Positions 1 through 8,143 of a DNA stretch of 34,129 nt are shown piece by piece. The stretch is taken from contig JAYUUS010000180.1 in the NCBI GenBank assembly GCA_043754435.1, forward strand, positions 1-34,129. Direction: 5' to 3'. Source of the DNA: JANNYA01 sp043754435 (GTDB taxonomy: Bacteria; Pseudomonadota; Gammaproteobacteria; Xanthomonadales; SZUA-5). Below the pieces are notes generated by a model. That model ran no database searches. It was not told the origin of the DNA and saw nothing but the letters and a program-made list of their open reading frames with translations. Position 1 is the first letter of the stretch. Each line of letters starts with the position of its first letter. The translations under genes were made by a program, and so were the position numbers.

Positions 1-2
1 TG

Positions 3-1352
3 CAGCCGATTACCGAGGGCCGCTTTTACGGCACCATGTGCTTGTCCGAGCCGCAGGCCGGTTCGTCCTTGTCGGATATTAAGACCCGCGCTGATCTTCA
101 GCCCGATGGCAGCTACCGCATCACGGGGGCAAAGATGTGGATTTCGGCCGGCGATCATGAGCTGGGCGAAAATATTGTGCATTTGCTGCTGGCAAAAATT
201 GCCGGTGCACCCGCAGGTGTGCGCGGCATCAGCTTATTCATCGTGCCGCGTTGGCGGGTCAATGCGGACGGCAGTATCGGTAGCCGCAATGATGTGCAGT
301 TGGCGGGCTTAAATCACAAAATGGGGCAGCGCGGCAGCGTTAACACCTTTTTGAAATTCGGCGAACAGGGCGATTGCTATGGCGAATTAGTGGGCGAGGC
401 GCATCAAGGCTTGGGCTATATGTTTCACATGATGAATGAGGAACGCATTGGCGTTGGCATGGGCGCGGTGCAGCAGGGTTCGGTTGGCTATCAGTATTCG
501 CTGAAATACGCGCGCGAACGCCGTCAAGGCCGGCATCCAGATCAAAAAGATCCGAGTTCGCAGCCGGTGCGCTTGGTTGAACATGCCGACGTGCGGCGCA
601 TGCTGTTGATGCAAAAGTGCTACGTCGAAGGCGCGCAGGTGTTGGGTTTTTACGCTTCAATGTTGGTTGATCTGGCTTTAGATACTAGCGAAGTTGTGCG
701 CAATGAAAGCCACCAACTGCTTGAGTTGCTGACGCCAATTATCAAAGCCTGGGGCTCGGACTACTCGCTAAAGGCCAATGAGCTGGCGATCCAAATCTTG
801 GGCGGCTACGGCTACACGCGGGAATATCCAGTGGAGCAGTGCTATCGTGATAACCGCATCAACCCGATCCACGAAGGCACGAACGGCATCCAAGCGCTAG
901 ATTTACTCGGGCGCAAAGCGATGCTGCAAAATGGTGCCGGGCTAAAGCTGCTGCTGGGCAAAATTACGGAAACCTGTGCGGATGCGGCCGCGCTGGAATC
1001 GTTGAAAGCGCCCGCAGCGCAACTTTTGGCGGCCGTTGAATTGGCCGCAGCAACTACGCGTGCGGCGGCTAAGCGCATGGCGGCAGGCGAGGTGCGTTTG
1101 GTGCTCGCCAACGCCAGCCACTACATGACGGTGCTGGGGCATTTGAGCATTGCCTGGACTTGGCTTTGGCAGGCGGTGGTTGCGACTCGTGCATTGCCGA
1201 ATGCGAATGATTTAGACCGGCCGTTTTACCAAGGCAAACTGCAGGCGTGCCGCTTTTTCTTTGCCACCGAACTGCCGCTGGTTGAACACGCGGCGCGTTT
1301 GGTCAGTGGTGCCGATGACAGCGCGTTTGCGATGCAGGATGCGTGGTTCTGA
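3..1352 (+). CDS. acyl-CoA dehydrogenase, 5'-truncated by the window edge
   Basis: FAD-dependent acyl-CoA dehydrogenase, which introduces the alpha-beta double bond in fatty-acyl-CoA oxidation. The reading frame is open from base 3, so the true start lies outside the window. The first codons read QPITEGRFYGTMCLSEPQAG, matching the flavin-binding TMCLTEPQAGS segment of the family. Further on, LGGYGYTREYPVEQCYRD is followed by INPIHEGTNGIQ, where the Glu of HEGT is the family's catalytic base position. The last ~150 residues fit the extra C-terminal helical domain of large bacterial acyl-CoA dehydrogenases. Nothing looks broken. The following quinone oxidoreductase is co-directional but separated by a repeat element, so co-transcription is uncertain. 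The exact acyl chain length cannot be told from sequence. Confidence 0.93.
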   Translation, partial: QPITEGRFYGTMCLSEPQAGSSLSDIKTRADLQPDGSYRITGAKMWISAGDHELGENIVHLLLAKIAGAPAGVRGISLFIVPRWRVNADGSIGSRNDVQLAGLNHKMGQRGSVNTFLKFGEQGDCYGELVGEAHQGLGYMFHMMNEERIGVGMGAVQQGSVGYQYSLKYARERRQGRHPDQKDPSSQPVRLVEHADVRRMLLMQKCYVEGAQVLGFYASMLVDLALDTSEVVRNESHQLLELLTPIIKAWGSDYSLKANELAIQILGGYGYTREYPVEQCYRDNRINPIHEGTNGIQALDLLGRKAMLQNGAGLKLLLGKITETCADAAALESLKAPAAQLLAAVELAAATTRAAAKRMAAGEVRLVLANASHYMTVLGHLSIAWTWLWQAVVATRALPNANDLDRPFYQGKLQACRFFFATELPLVEHAARLVSGADDSAFAMQDAWF

Positions 1353-1365
1353 CAATGCTGGAACT

Positions 1366-1416
1366 AGTCAATAGAACCGTTGCTTTGACAATTCTGAATC
1401 AGTCAGTAGAACCGTT
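1366..1416 (+). repeat. short direct repeat, 2 copies
   Basis: A 16-base unit AGTCARTAGAACCGTT occurs at 1366-1381 and 1401-1416 with one mismatch, 35 bases apart. The second copy runs into the left arm of the inverted repeat that starts at 1410. A TTGACAATTCT segment at 1385-1395 is also echoed as TTGACATTTCT at 1445-1455. This suggests local duplication around the dispersed element. Confidence 0.6.
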
Positions 1417-1546
1417 CGCCCTGAGCTTGTCGAAGGGCAGAGCGTTGACATTTCTAACGAAGAGAGATGTTCTGCTATCGGTAAAAAGCCAAGCTCCGTT
1501 AGGCAATTTGCGGCTCTGCCCTTCGACGGGCTCAGGGCGAACGGTT
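1410..1546. repeat. inverted-repeat element of the CGCCCTGAGC/TCGAAGGGC type
   Basis: Two 34-base arms, 1410-1443 and 1513-1546, are reverse complements with two mismatches and flank a 69-base centre. The arm core CGCCCTGAGCTTGTCGAAGG is, from general knowledge, a widespread intergenic repeat in proteobacterial genomes. It fills the gap between the acyl-CoA dehydrogenase and oxidoreductase genes and could fold into a long hairpin in RNA, acting as a terminator or mRNA-stability element. No transposase is encoded here, so if it moves it must be mobilised in trans. Confidence 0.8.
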
Positions 1547-1591
1547 CCATTTTCGGATTTGGTGAATTAAAAGTACGAACAGTAATTAGAA

Positions 1592-1598
1592 AAGGAGA
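1592..1598 (+). promoter_or_regulatory. ribosome binding site of the quinone oxidoreductase
   Basis: AAGGAGA lies seven bases before the ATG at 1605, a near-perfect Shine-Dalgarno sequence that fixes the start codon. Confidence 0.8.
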
Positions 1599-1604
1599 TC
1601 AAGC

Positions 1605-2579
1605 ATGAAAGCCATTATTTGCGCCCAATGGGGCGGGCCAGAAACCCTGCAATTACTGGATATTGACTTACCCGAACCGGGGCCAAAGCAGGTGCGGGTG
1701 CGCGTGGCGGCGGCGGGCGTGAATTTTCCGGATGTGCTGATCATCCAGAAGAAATATCAGGTACAGCCAGCGCTGCCATTTTCGCCGGGTGCGGAAATTG
1801 CGGGCACGATTTCGGCTGTGGGCAGCGAAGTCAAAGGCCTGACTGTGGGCATGCCGGTCGCGGCTCTTTGCGGCACGGGTGGTTTTGCTGAAGAGTGTGT
1901 GGTCGATGCGGCCCTGTGTATGCCGCTGCCCGCGAATGTGCCGATGCCGCTGGCAGCCAGTTTAGTGCTTGCCTATGGCACCAGTTGGCATGCGCTGCGT
2001 GACCGTGCCGCCCTACAACCAGGCGAAACTTTGCTGGTGCTGGGTGCAGCGGGCGGTGTGGGTTTGGCGGCTGTAGAAATTGGCAAAGCCATCGGCGCGC
2101 GTGTGATCGCCGCCGCCAGCAGCTTCGAAAAACTGAGCGTGTGCCGCGAACATGGAGCGGATGAGTGCATTGATTACGTTAAGGAAGATTTGCGTGAGGC
2201 ATTAAAGCGAATCACTGGGGGCAAGGGTGTCGATGTGGTGTTTGACCCGGTCGGCGGCAGTTTTACTGAGGCGGCATTTCGTTCAATCGCCTGGCGCGGG
2301 CGGCATTTGGTCGTTGGCTTTGCCGATGGCAATGTGCCCGCGTTACCGCTCAATTTGGCGCTGCTCAAAGGCGCTTCCTTAGTCGGCGTTTTCTGGGGCG
2401 ATTTCGCTAAACGCGAGCCACAAAATAACGCCGCTGGCATCCAAGAAATTTTAGGCTGGATTGCAAAAGGTGTACTCAAGCCGCGCATATCACGCCAATA
2501 CAGTTTGGCCGATGCCCCACTTGCGCTGCTGGATATGGCGGCGCGTAAAGTGATTGGCAAGGTGGTGGTGCTGCCTTGA
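1605..2579 (+). CDS. NADPH:quinone oxidoreductase family protein (zinc-independent MDR)
   Basis: Medium-chain dehydrogenase/reductase of the quinone oxidoreductase group, 324 residues, which is typical. The N-terminal GroES-like domain carries AAGVNFPDVLI and the PGAEIAGTI segment. The Rossmann domain has the nucleotide-binding GAAGGVGLAAVEIGKA stretch at about residues 147-162. The cysteine-rich structural zinc lobe of alcohol dehydrogenases is absent, so the enzyme is probably zinc-independent and NADPH-using. It is cytosolic. A strong Shine-Dalgarno supports the ATG. Neighbours of this kind are often found beside acyl-CoA dehydrogenases, but a substrate cannot be assigned. Confidence 0.9.
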   Translation: MKAIICAQWGGPETLQLLDIDLPEPGPKQVRVRVAAAGVNFPDVLIIQKKYQVQPALPFSPGAEIAGTISAVGSEVKGLTVGMPVAALCGTGGFAEECVVDAALCMPLPANVPMPLAASLVLAYGTSWHALRDRAALQPGETLLVLGAAGGVGLAAVEIGKAIGARVIAAASSFEKLSVCREHGADECIDYVKEDLREALKRITGGKGVDVVFDPVGGSFTEAAFRSIAWRGRHLVVGFADGNVPALPLNLALLKGASLVGVFWGDFAKREPQNNAAGIQEILGWIAKGVLKPRISRQYSLADAPLALLDMAARKVIGKVVVLP

Positions 2580-2939
2580 CGCCCTGAACGCGGGCAGACA
2601 AAAAAGCTATTCGACAGGATTACATGTGGCTAGAAGCAAAACTCGCAGGTGGAGGTTTGCATGCGCCATTGGTGCCGTTGCCATCTGCGGGAATGAACAT
2701 CGTGGACGAAGCCGTTTAGCCATTTTCGATTGCACGCTGCGCAGGCGAAATATTTCGATGTGCGGCCGCAGCAAACCATAAAATCAATTTCGGCAAAGCA
2801 TTACGCGCGCTGAACAGTCATTTATGCTGCACTGCCATATCGAAAGTCGTTAACGGCGTGTTTACTTTAATGAAAACCGTGTTATCAAGCGCGGCCTGAT
2901 ACTGCATCGGGCGTAATTTTTGACATTTGGAGTAAAAGC
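2580..2939. other. 360-base intergenic region with no convincing gene
   Basis: No frame here reads like a protein of known type. A 31-codon frame from the ATG at 2624 to the TAG at 2719 is the only one with a coding-like composition, and it lacks a good ribosome binding site. The final stretch must carry the promoter and leader of the carboxypeptidase gene, with GGAG about ten bases before the ATG at 2940. No hairpin followed by a T-run was seen after the oxidoreductase gene. Confidence 0.5.
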
Positions 2940-5009
2940 ATGCGCTTGTGGGCCTCAGCCGTTTTAGCAGCTTCCCTTTTGATCTCGGTTTTGCCCAGCG
3001 CGCAGGCGCAAGCGCGTGAACCCGGGTCCGATGCACAAGCGGCAAAGCCTGAACCGGTGTCGATGATTCGAGCCTACTATCATTCGCCCGCTGAATTGCA
3101 GGCGATTGCCTCGCAATTCCAGCACATTATAGTGAATCAAAAAGGCGGCTTCGTGCAAACCGAGGCCTATGCGGCTGATATTGCGGCATTGCAAGCGGCG
3201 GGCATCAAGGTTGTGATTGATCAGGCGAAAACCGATGAATTGCGGGCGGCAGAAACCGCGATGCTGCAGCCGCCGTCTATTCGCAGCATTTCTGGTTACG
3301 CCTGCTATCGCACGGTTGAAGAAACCTATGCGACGATGGCGAATTTAGCGGCGAGCAATCCGAACTTGGCGCAAGTTGTGGATATCGGGCCGAGTTTCGA
3401 GAAAACCCGCAACGCCAGCCTGGGCTATACGATGAAGGTACTAGTTTTGGGCAATCGCAACAACGATAGTTTGGTGCCGATTAAGCCGAATATGGTGGTG
3501 TTAAGTTCGATCCACGCGCGCGAATACACGCCGGCTGAGCTGATGACGCGCTTTGCCGAGTCCTTGGTGAATGGTTACGGCACGGATCCAGAAGCCACGT
3601 GGTTGCTGGATCACAACCGTTTTCACCTCGTGCTGCAGGCGAATCCAGATGGCCGTAAAAAAGCTGAAACCGGGCTGTCATGGCGTAAAAACACCAACAA
3701 CACCAACGGCAGCTGTAGTGCCAGCACGTTTGGTACCGATCTCAATCGCAATTTTGCCTTCCATTGGAATTCAGTTGCCGGCGGTTCCAGTGCGAACGCC
3801 TGCGTTGATACCTATCATGGCCCCAGTGCAGCCTCGGAGGCGGAATCTAAAAATATCATTCGCTATGTCGCTGGCACCTTGGGCACGAACGGCGTTTATA
3901 GCGGCGGCGTGCTGCCAGACTTGCGTGCGGATGCGCTCAGTTCGGCAGCACCCGCGGACTATCGCGGCCTGTTTATGGACATTCATAGCTATTCACAGCT
4001 GGTGCTTTGGCCCTGGGGCGACACTGCCACATTGGCGCCCAATAGCACCGCGTTGGCGACTTTGGGGCGACGATTGGCCTATTTTAATGGCTATCGGCCC
4101 CAGCAGTCTGATGAGCTTTATGCCACTGATGGCGCGACAGATGATAATTTTTACGGCAGCTTAGGTGCACCCGCCTACACGATTGAGCTGGGTGTGGCAT
4201 TTTTTGAGAATTGCACAACCTTTACCGGTACGACCTTGCCGAAAAATCTGGCGGCGATGCGCTATGCCGCCCGGAACTTAAATGCGCCGTATCAACTGCC
4301 GACAGGCCCAGATACAGTCTCAGTGGCAACTTCGGCTGCAACCGTCGCTGCTGGCACGAACGTGACGATTTCAGGGGAAGTCAATGACAGCCGTTTCAAT
4401 CAGAGTAATGGCGCGGAGGCGACGCAAATTATTAGCTCAGCCAATGTCTATATTGACAAGCTGCCCTGGGCCAGTGGCGCGCTCGCCATTCCGATGCAAG
4501 CCAGTGATGGCAGCTTCAACAGTAACTTGGAAAACGTGCAAGCCAGCATTTCAACCACGGGTTTGGCCGCCGGTAAACATCTGGCCTATGTACAGGGTAT
4601 TGATGCCAGCGGCAAAGCGGGTACGCCCAATGCCGTGTTTTTCACGATCGGCAGCGCGCCACCGCCGGGGTTAACTTTCAATAATAACAGCGCGTTTGCG
4701 ATTGCCGACAACGCCACGATTGAAAGCCCGATTACTGTCACTGGCGTCGCCGGGAATGCGCCCAGCACATTGACCGTTGCCGTCAATATTACCCATACCT
4801 ACCAGGGCGATTTAAAAGTTGATCTAGTAGCACCAAATGGCACGCTTTTTAACTTGTGGAATCGCACCGGTGCGGGCACCGACAATATTGTGCGCAGCTT
4901 TAGCGTCAATGCTGCAAGTGTTGTCGCCAACGGCACTTGGAAGTTGCGGGTCAATGACAACGGGGCGGGGGATATTGGAACTTTGAATTCGTGGGGAATG
5001 ACGTTCTAA
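2940..5009 (+). CDS. secreted M14 zinc carboxypeptidase with C-terminal P-domain
   Basis: Exported metallocarboxypeptidase of 689 residues. Residues 1-25 form a Sec signal peptide ending AQAQA. The peptidase M14 domain (about 115-450) shows the zinc ligands H192 and E195 in IHAREYTPAE, substrate-binding NPDGR (235-239) and DLNRNF (267-272), the third zinc ligand H349 in DIHSYSQLVLW, and the catalytic Glu416 in YTIELG. An Ig-like stretch follows (about 455-570). The last ~115 residues fit a proprotein-convertase P-domain (HTYQGDLKVDLVAPNGT and a final WGMTF), common in secreted gammaproteobacterial proteases and often a folding or sorting module. All catalytic residues are present. It converges on the next gene with only six bases between them. 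Confidence 0.93.
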   Translation: MRLWASAVLAASLLISVLPSAQAQAREPGSDAQAAKPEPVSMIRAYYHSPAELQAIASQFQHIIVNQKGGFVQTEAYAADIAALQAAGIKVVIDQAKTDELRAAETAMLQPPSIRSISGYACYRTVEETYATMANLAASNPNLAQVVDIGPSFEKTRNASLGYTMKVLVLGNRNNDSLVPIKPNMVVLSSIHAREYTPAELMTRFAESLVNGYGTDPEATWLLDHNRFHLVLQANPDGRKKAETGLSWRKNTNNTNGSCSASTFGTDLNRNFAFHWNSVAGGSSANACVDTYHGPSAASEAESKNIIRYVAGTLGTNGVYSGGVLPDLRADALSSAAPADYRGLFMDIHSYSQLVLWPWGDTATLAPNSTALATLGRRLAYFNGYRPQQSDELYATDGATDDNFYGSLGAPAYTIELGVAFFENCTTFTGTTLPKNLAAMRYAARNLNAPYQLPTGPDTVSVATSAATVAAGTNVTISGEVNDSRFNQSNGAEATQIISSANVYIDKLPWASGALAIPMQASDGSFNSNLENVQASISTTGLAAGKHLAYVQGIDASGKAGTPNAVFFTIGSAPPPGLTFNNNSAFAIADNATIESPITVTGVAGNAPSTLTVAVNITHTYQGDLKVDLVAPNGTLFNLWNRTGAGTDNIVRSFSVNAASVVANGTWKLRVNDNGAGDIGTLNSWGMTF

Positions 5010-5015
5010 TACTCA

Positions 5016-5453
5016 TCAATCCTGCGGCGGTAACGCTTTGCGCCGTCGTGCCGGCTGCAATGACTTAATCACCAGCCCAATTCCAGCCGCGAGTAGACCC
5101 AGCATCATCAGCGTATTAAACAAACTGGTGGGCTGAAAATAGATGCGCAAATTCATAATAATGCCGGTAAAAATAATCACGGCACCAAGAAAAATAAGCG
5201 TGTGGCCCCAGAAGGATTTGCCGTTTGCAAACAAGATAACCATGCCGAGCAAAAATGGAATCAGCGAGAGACCGAAGCTGTTGTAGCCGTAAATGCTCCA
5301 AACCCCGGAGCTAACTTCGACCTGCTGGGTTAGCCAATAAGCGCCCGCCACGGTCATGGCTAAACCGATAAAAAATTCCCCTAAGCCGCCCGGCGTGCCG
5401 CCTGCGCCGATAGGATCAAGCTCCTGTTTTGAATTGTTTGAATGATCCGCCAT
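5016..5453 (-). CDS. small four-helix membrane protein, function unknown
   Basis: 145 residues. After a polar N-terminus (residues 1-25, rich in Gly, Ser and Asn) there are four hydrophobic segments, roughly 28-44, 58-78, 82-102 and 114-131. The tail LQPARRRKALPPQD is basic and probably cytoplasmic by the positive-inside rule. I do not recognise the family. GGAG lies about ten bases before the ATG on the minus strand. It sits 32 bases downstream of the start of the neighbouring choice-of-anchor-B gene but is oriented as its own unit, ending tail to tail with the carboxypeptidase gene. No catalytic motif is visible. Confidence 0.75.
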   Translation of the reverse strand: MADHSNNSKQELDPIGAGGTPGGLGEFFIGLAMTVAGAYWLTQQVEVSSGVWSIYGYNSFGLSLIPFLLGMVILFANGKSFWGHTLIFLGAVIIFTGIIMNLRIYFQPTSLFNTLMMLGLLAAGIGLVIKSLQPARRRKALPPQD

Positions 5454-5485
5454 GAAAAAGCTCCATTAAAATGTTGAGCACAAGT

Positions 5486-7954
5486 TTATTCAAAGCCATC
5501 GCTAAATAGCGACTCCATTGGCACACCTTGGCAGGTGCCGGGAAGTTGTGTGTGCGTGAGTGTCACATCATCGACGAGCCAGCCCAGAAAACCCGCAGTC
5601 ACGTTGCTGCCGGTGGCTAGTAAAAAGCGAAAGCGGACATTGCGGCCAGCCAACGCAGTCAAATTGACGCTGAACTTACCCCAGTTGCTTTGGTTGCCGT
5701 TAAAAATGGCACGTCCGAGCGGCAAGCCACAGGCGTTGCCGGTTTGAGTAATACTGCCGGGTAGCGGGGATGTGAACGTCGCTGCACTCCACGGGCCGCC
5801 GTCAACGGAAATCTCGACCGTGCCGCCATCGCGTCCGCCAGTAGGTAAGCCATGTTTGGTCCAGAAGGAAAACTCAGACCCTTGCCCCGCCGTCAGTGCC
5901 AGAGTCGGCGTTTCAATGCTCAAACAATAGTTCGAGCCGATTGTTGACTCGTAACTGCGCAGGCCCGTATGGGCTTCTACTTCGTTGATATGCCAGCCGA
6001 CATGTTTCGCCACGGCGTTTGATTTTGCGGTCGGGCCTTCGCCTAAAATCGGTTCGCCAATCTCTGCGCCACTGAAAAAAGTGGCATCGCTTAAACTGCC
6101 GCTGGCGGCTGCTGAGAGCACAAACAGATTGCTATCAGTGCCCGTGCCAGCTTCTTTGGCCCGCACGATATAGCTCAACGTGTCGGCGTTGGGCGCGGTG
6201 ATGTTCGCGCCGGTGCTGTTAGTGACGCTGACTAGCGTGCTGGGGCTTGGAGTAAACAGCACATTGTTGCTGCGATATATATTGTATTGCACCGCGCCAC
6301 CGCAGTTCGGTGTTGCAGCGCTCCAAGTCAAATTGACGGCACAAGTGTTGGCAAGGGCGCTGCTTACGCTGGTTGCACCGTTGAAGCGCGGTGGCGCGTT
6401 GCAAACGCCCGTGGGCGTTACTTCTACGCAGCTAGAGCTGGCACTGATTGGGCACGCGCCAGCGCTATCGTTACTTTGCACGCGGTAGCCATACAGCGTG
6501 CTGCCAGATGCATTGGCGTCTAAAAAATTGCCGCTATTTAGCCCGCTGGCAATGGTTTCAAACGGCCCTGCAGCCGCTGAACAACCACCGACAGCGCGCT
6601 GCACGCGATAGCTCGTGCCGCTAACCGGCGTCCAGGCCACGTTGACTTGGTTGGCACCGGGCGTAGTTAAGGTTAAGGCGCTGGGTGCCGCAGGGGGCGT
6701 GCAAATATTTGGGCGCACCACAAATAGGCCTTCGGCAATGCCGCTCATGATCACGCGGCCGCTGGCAAAAAACGGATAGTTGCCCCAGTTGCCATTAAAC
6801 GTGGCACCGTCGTTGCTGGGATAAAGATCAAAAAAACCTACTTCCGTCATTTGCGCGGCGGCCAAATTGGTCAGGCTTAAAATGCGCAGTCCTGAGGTGT
6901 AATTGCTTTCATAGACGAAGTTATTTTTGATATATAAATTATGGTCAATCGCCCGACGCGGGTGCACGAAAGCGCCTTTTAAAACCGGCGCGTCGATATT
7001 GCTGTAGTCAAAAACATAGGTTTTGCCATTGTTGCCGGTGTTTTGCTCGTCCAATTCATCATCAAGCAGCGCGTAGCGAAAATCCGGGGTAAACCACGCT
7101 TGATGCACATAGCCCACACCTGCATAAGTGATGCTGGATAACATCGCGGGGGTCGCTTTATTACTAGCGTCAACTACCACTAGGGCGTCCACATTCGCCG
7201 CCAAGCACAGCTCTTTGCCCGTATGTTCGGTATCCGGCCCGTGATAATTCCAGCATTGCGCTTCATGCGTGTAGCCATCTTGACTAAAGCAGCCCGCGAA
7301 TACCGGGGTGGTGGGGTTGCGGATATCGACGATGTGTAAGCCGCCCGCACAAGTGTTGGTGCCCGCTAAGTAAGCAAATCCAGATTCTTCGTTGATCGCA
7401 ATCGTGTGGGTATTGCGTACGCCGTCATAGTGTGCGGTTTCGGTGAATTCGATCGGCGGGTTGCTAATACTGCGAAGTTGGCGTAGGTCCAACACCTGCA
7501 TGCCGTGTGCGCCGTTGGAATCGGAGGTTATGAAAGCATAGTCGCGATAAGTCCGAACATCGCGCCAAATCGAATTCCCTGTGTGCGTAGGCAGCCGCCC
7601 AATCAGCTGTGCATGGCCGTCCGGGCCATCCAGCAACACAATCGCAAGGGAATTATTCATGCCCATCAGGGCGTACTCTTTGCCGGTTTGCGTATCGGTA
7701 TAGCCCCAAATCATGCTGGCGGTAGTTGGCAGCGGTAAGCCTGGCACCGCGAAGGCACTCACCGGTAGGCGATCCACTAAATTGACATTGCTGCATGGGA
7801 AGCCACCTGCTGTGCCACCTACGCAGGGCGTGTCATGCAATATTGCCTCGGGAATTCGGCCGACAATTTCTGGCTCATACGTACGATGCTCAACGTCACA
7901 CGCGAAACTAACGCTTAAAAATAGTAGTGTTGAACATAAGAGTGCTGTGCGCAT
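5486..7954 (-). CDS. choice-of-anchor B family secreted protein (LVIVD-type beta-propeller, Fn3-like domains, SDGFE tail)
   Basis: 822-residue exported protein. Residues 1-18 are a hydrophobic signal peptide ending SFA before Cys19; the SFAC sequence is not a standard lipobox, so ordinary signal peptidase cleavage is more likely. Residues ~45-415 form the choice-of-anchor-B region, with propeller-like repeats such as MQVLDLRQL, LHIVDIRNPTTPV and LVVVDASNKATPAM. Two Fn3-like segments follow (about 418-515 and 518-610), each paired with cysteines. Then comes a jelly-roll-like domain (about 615-805) ending in WLVDDVTLTHT. The C-terminus is SLFSDGFE, a tail I associate with secreted proteins of Xanthomonadales. 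The role is unknown; surface binding is an inference. Confidence 0.87.
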   Translation of the reverse strand: MRTALLCSTLLFLSVSFACDVEHRTYEPEIVGRIPEAILHDTPCVGGTAGGFPCSNVNLVDRLPVSAFAVPGLPLPTTASMIWGYTDTQTGKEYALMGMNNSLAIVLLDGPDGHAQLIGRLPTHTGNSIWRDVRTYRDYAFITSDSNGAHGMQVLDLRQLRSISNPPIEFTETAHYDGVRNTHTIAINEESGFAYLAGTNTCAGGLHIVDIRNPTTPVFAGCFSQDGYTHEAQCWNYHGPDTEHTGKELCLAANVDALVVVDASNKATPAMLSSITYAGVGYVHQAWFTPDFRYALLDDELDEQNTGNNGKTYVFDYSNIDAPVLKGAFVHPRRAIDHNLYIKNNFVYESNYTSGLRILSLTNLAAAQMTEVGFFDLYPSNDGATFNGNWGNYPFFASGRVIMSGIAEGLFVVRPNICTPPAAPSALTLTTPGANQVNVAWTPVSGTSYRVQRAVGGCSAAAGPFETIASGLNSGNFLDANASGSTLYGYRVQSNDSAGACPISASSSCVEVTPTGVCNAPPRFNGATSVSSALANTCAVNLTWSAATPNCGGAVQYNIYRSNNVLFTPSPSTLVSVTNSTGANITAPNADTLSYIVRAKEAGTGTDSNLFVLSAAASGSLSDATFFSGAEIGEPILGEGPTAKSNAVAKHVGWHINEVEAHTGLRSYESTIGSNYCLSIETPTLALTAGQGSEFSFWTKHGLPTGGRDGGTVEISVDGGPWSAATFTSPLPGSITQTGNACGLPLGRAIFNGNQSNWGKFSVNLTALAGRNVRFRFLLATGSNVTAGFLGWLVDDVTLTHTQLPGTCQGVPMESLFSDGFE

Positions 7955-8143
7955 GGAAAATCCTATGAATGTGTAACGCTAAGGTGCCGCAAAAGCCCAG
8001 GTCGCGCAAATGCACAGGCTGCGAAAAGTGCCGCAAATTTCTAGATATACGAGGATTGGGTTTTGTTTCGCTGAACTGTTGAACCACAGCTGTAAGATCA
8101 GCGATCGTGAATTCGGCAACCTATATTCTATTTTGGAATCTTC

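Noticed and set aside
2624..2719. 31-codon frame with coding-like composition (MWLEAKLAGGGLHAPLVPLP)
   Set aside because: Too short, no Shine-Dalgarno and no recognised relatives; it may be a gene remnant but cannot be supported.
2554..2781. 75-codon plus-strand frame after the oxidoreductase
   Set aside because: It begins inside the end of the oxidoreductase gene in another frame, has no ribosome binding site, and its protein is Arg/Cys-rich and unlike any family.
3571..4164. 197-codon frame inside the carboxypeptidase gene
   Set aside because: Same-strand shadow of a gene with complete catalytic motifs in its own frame.
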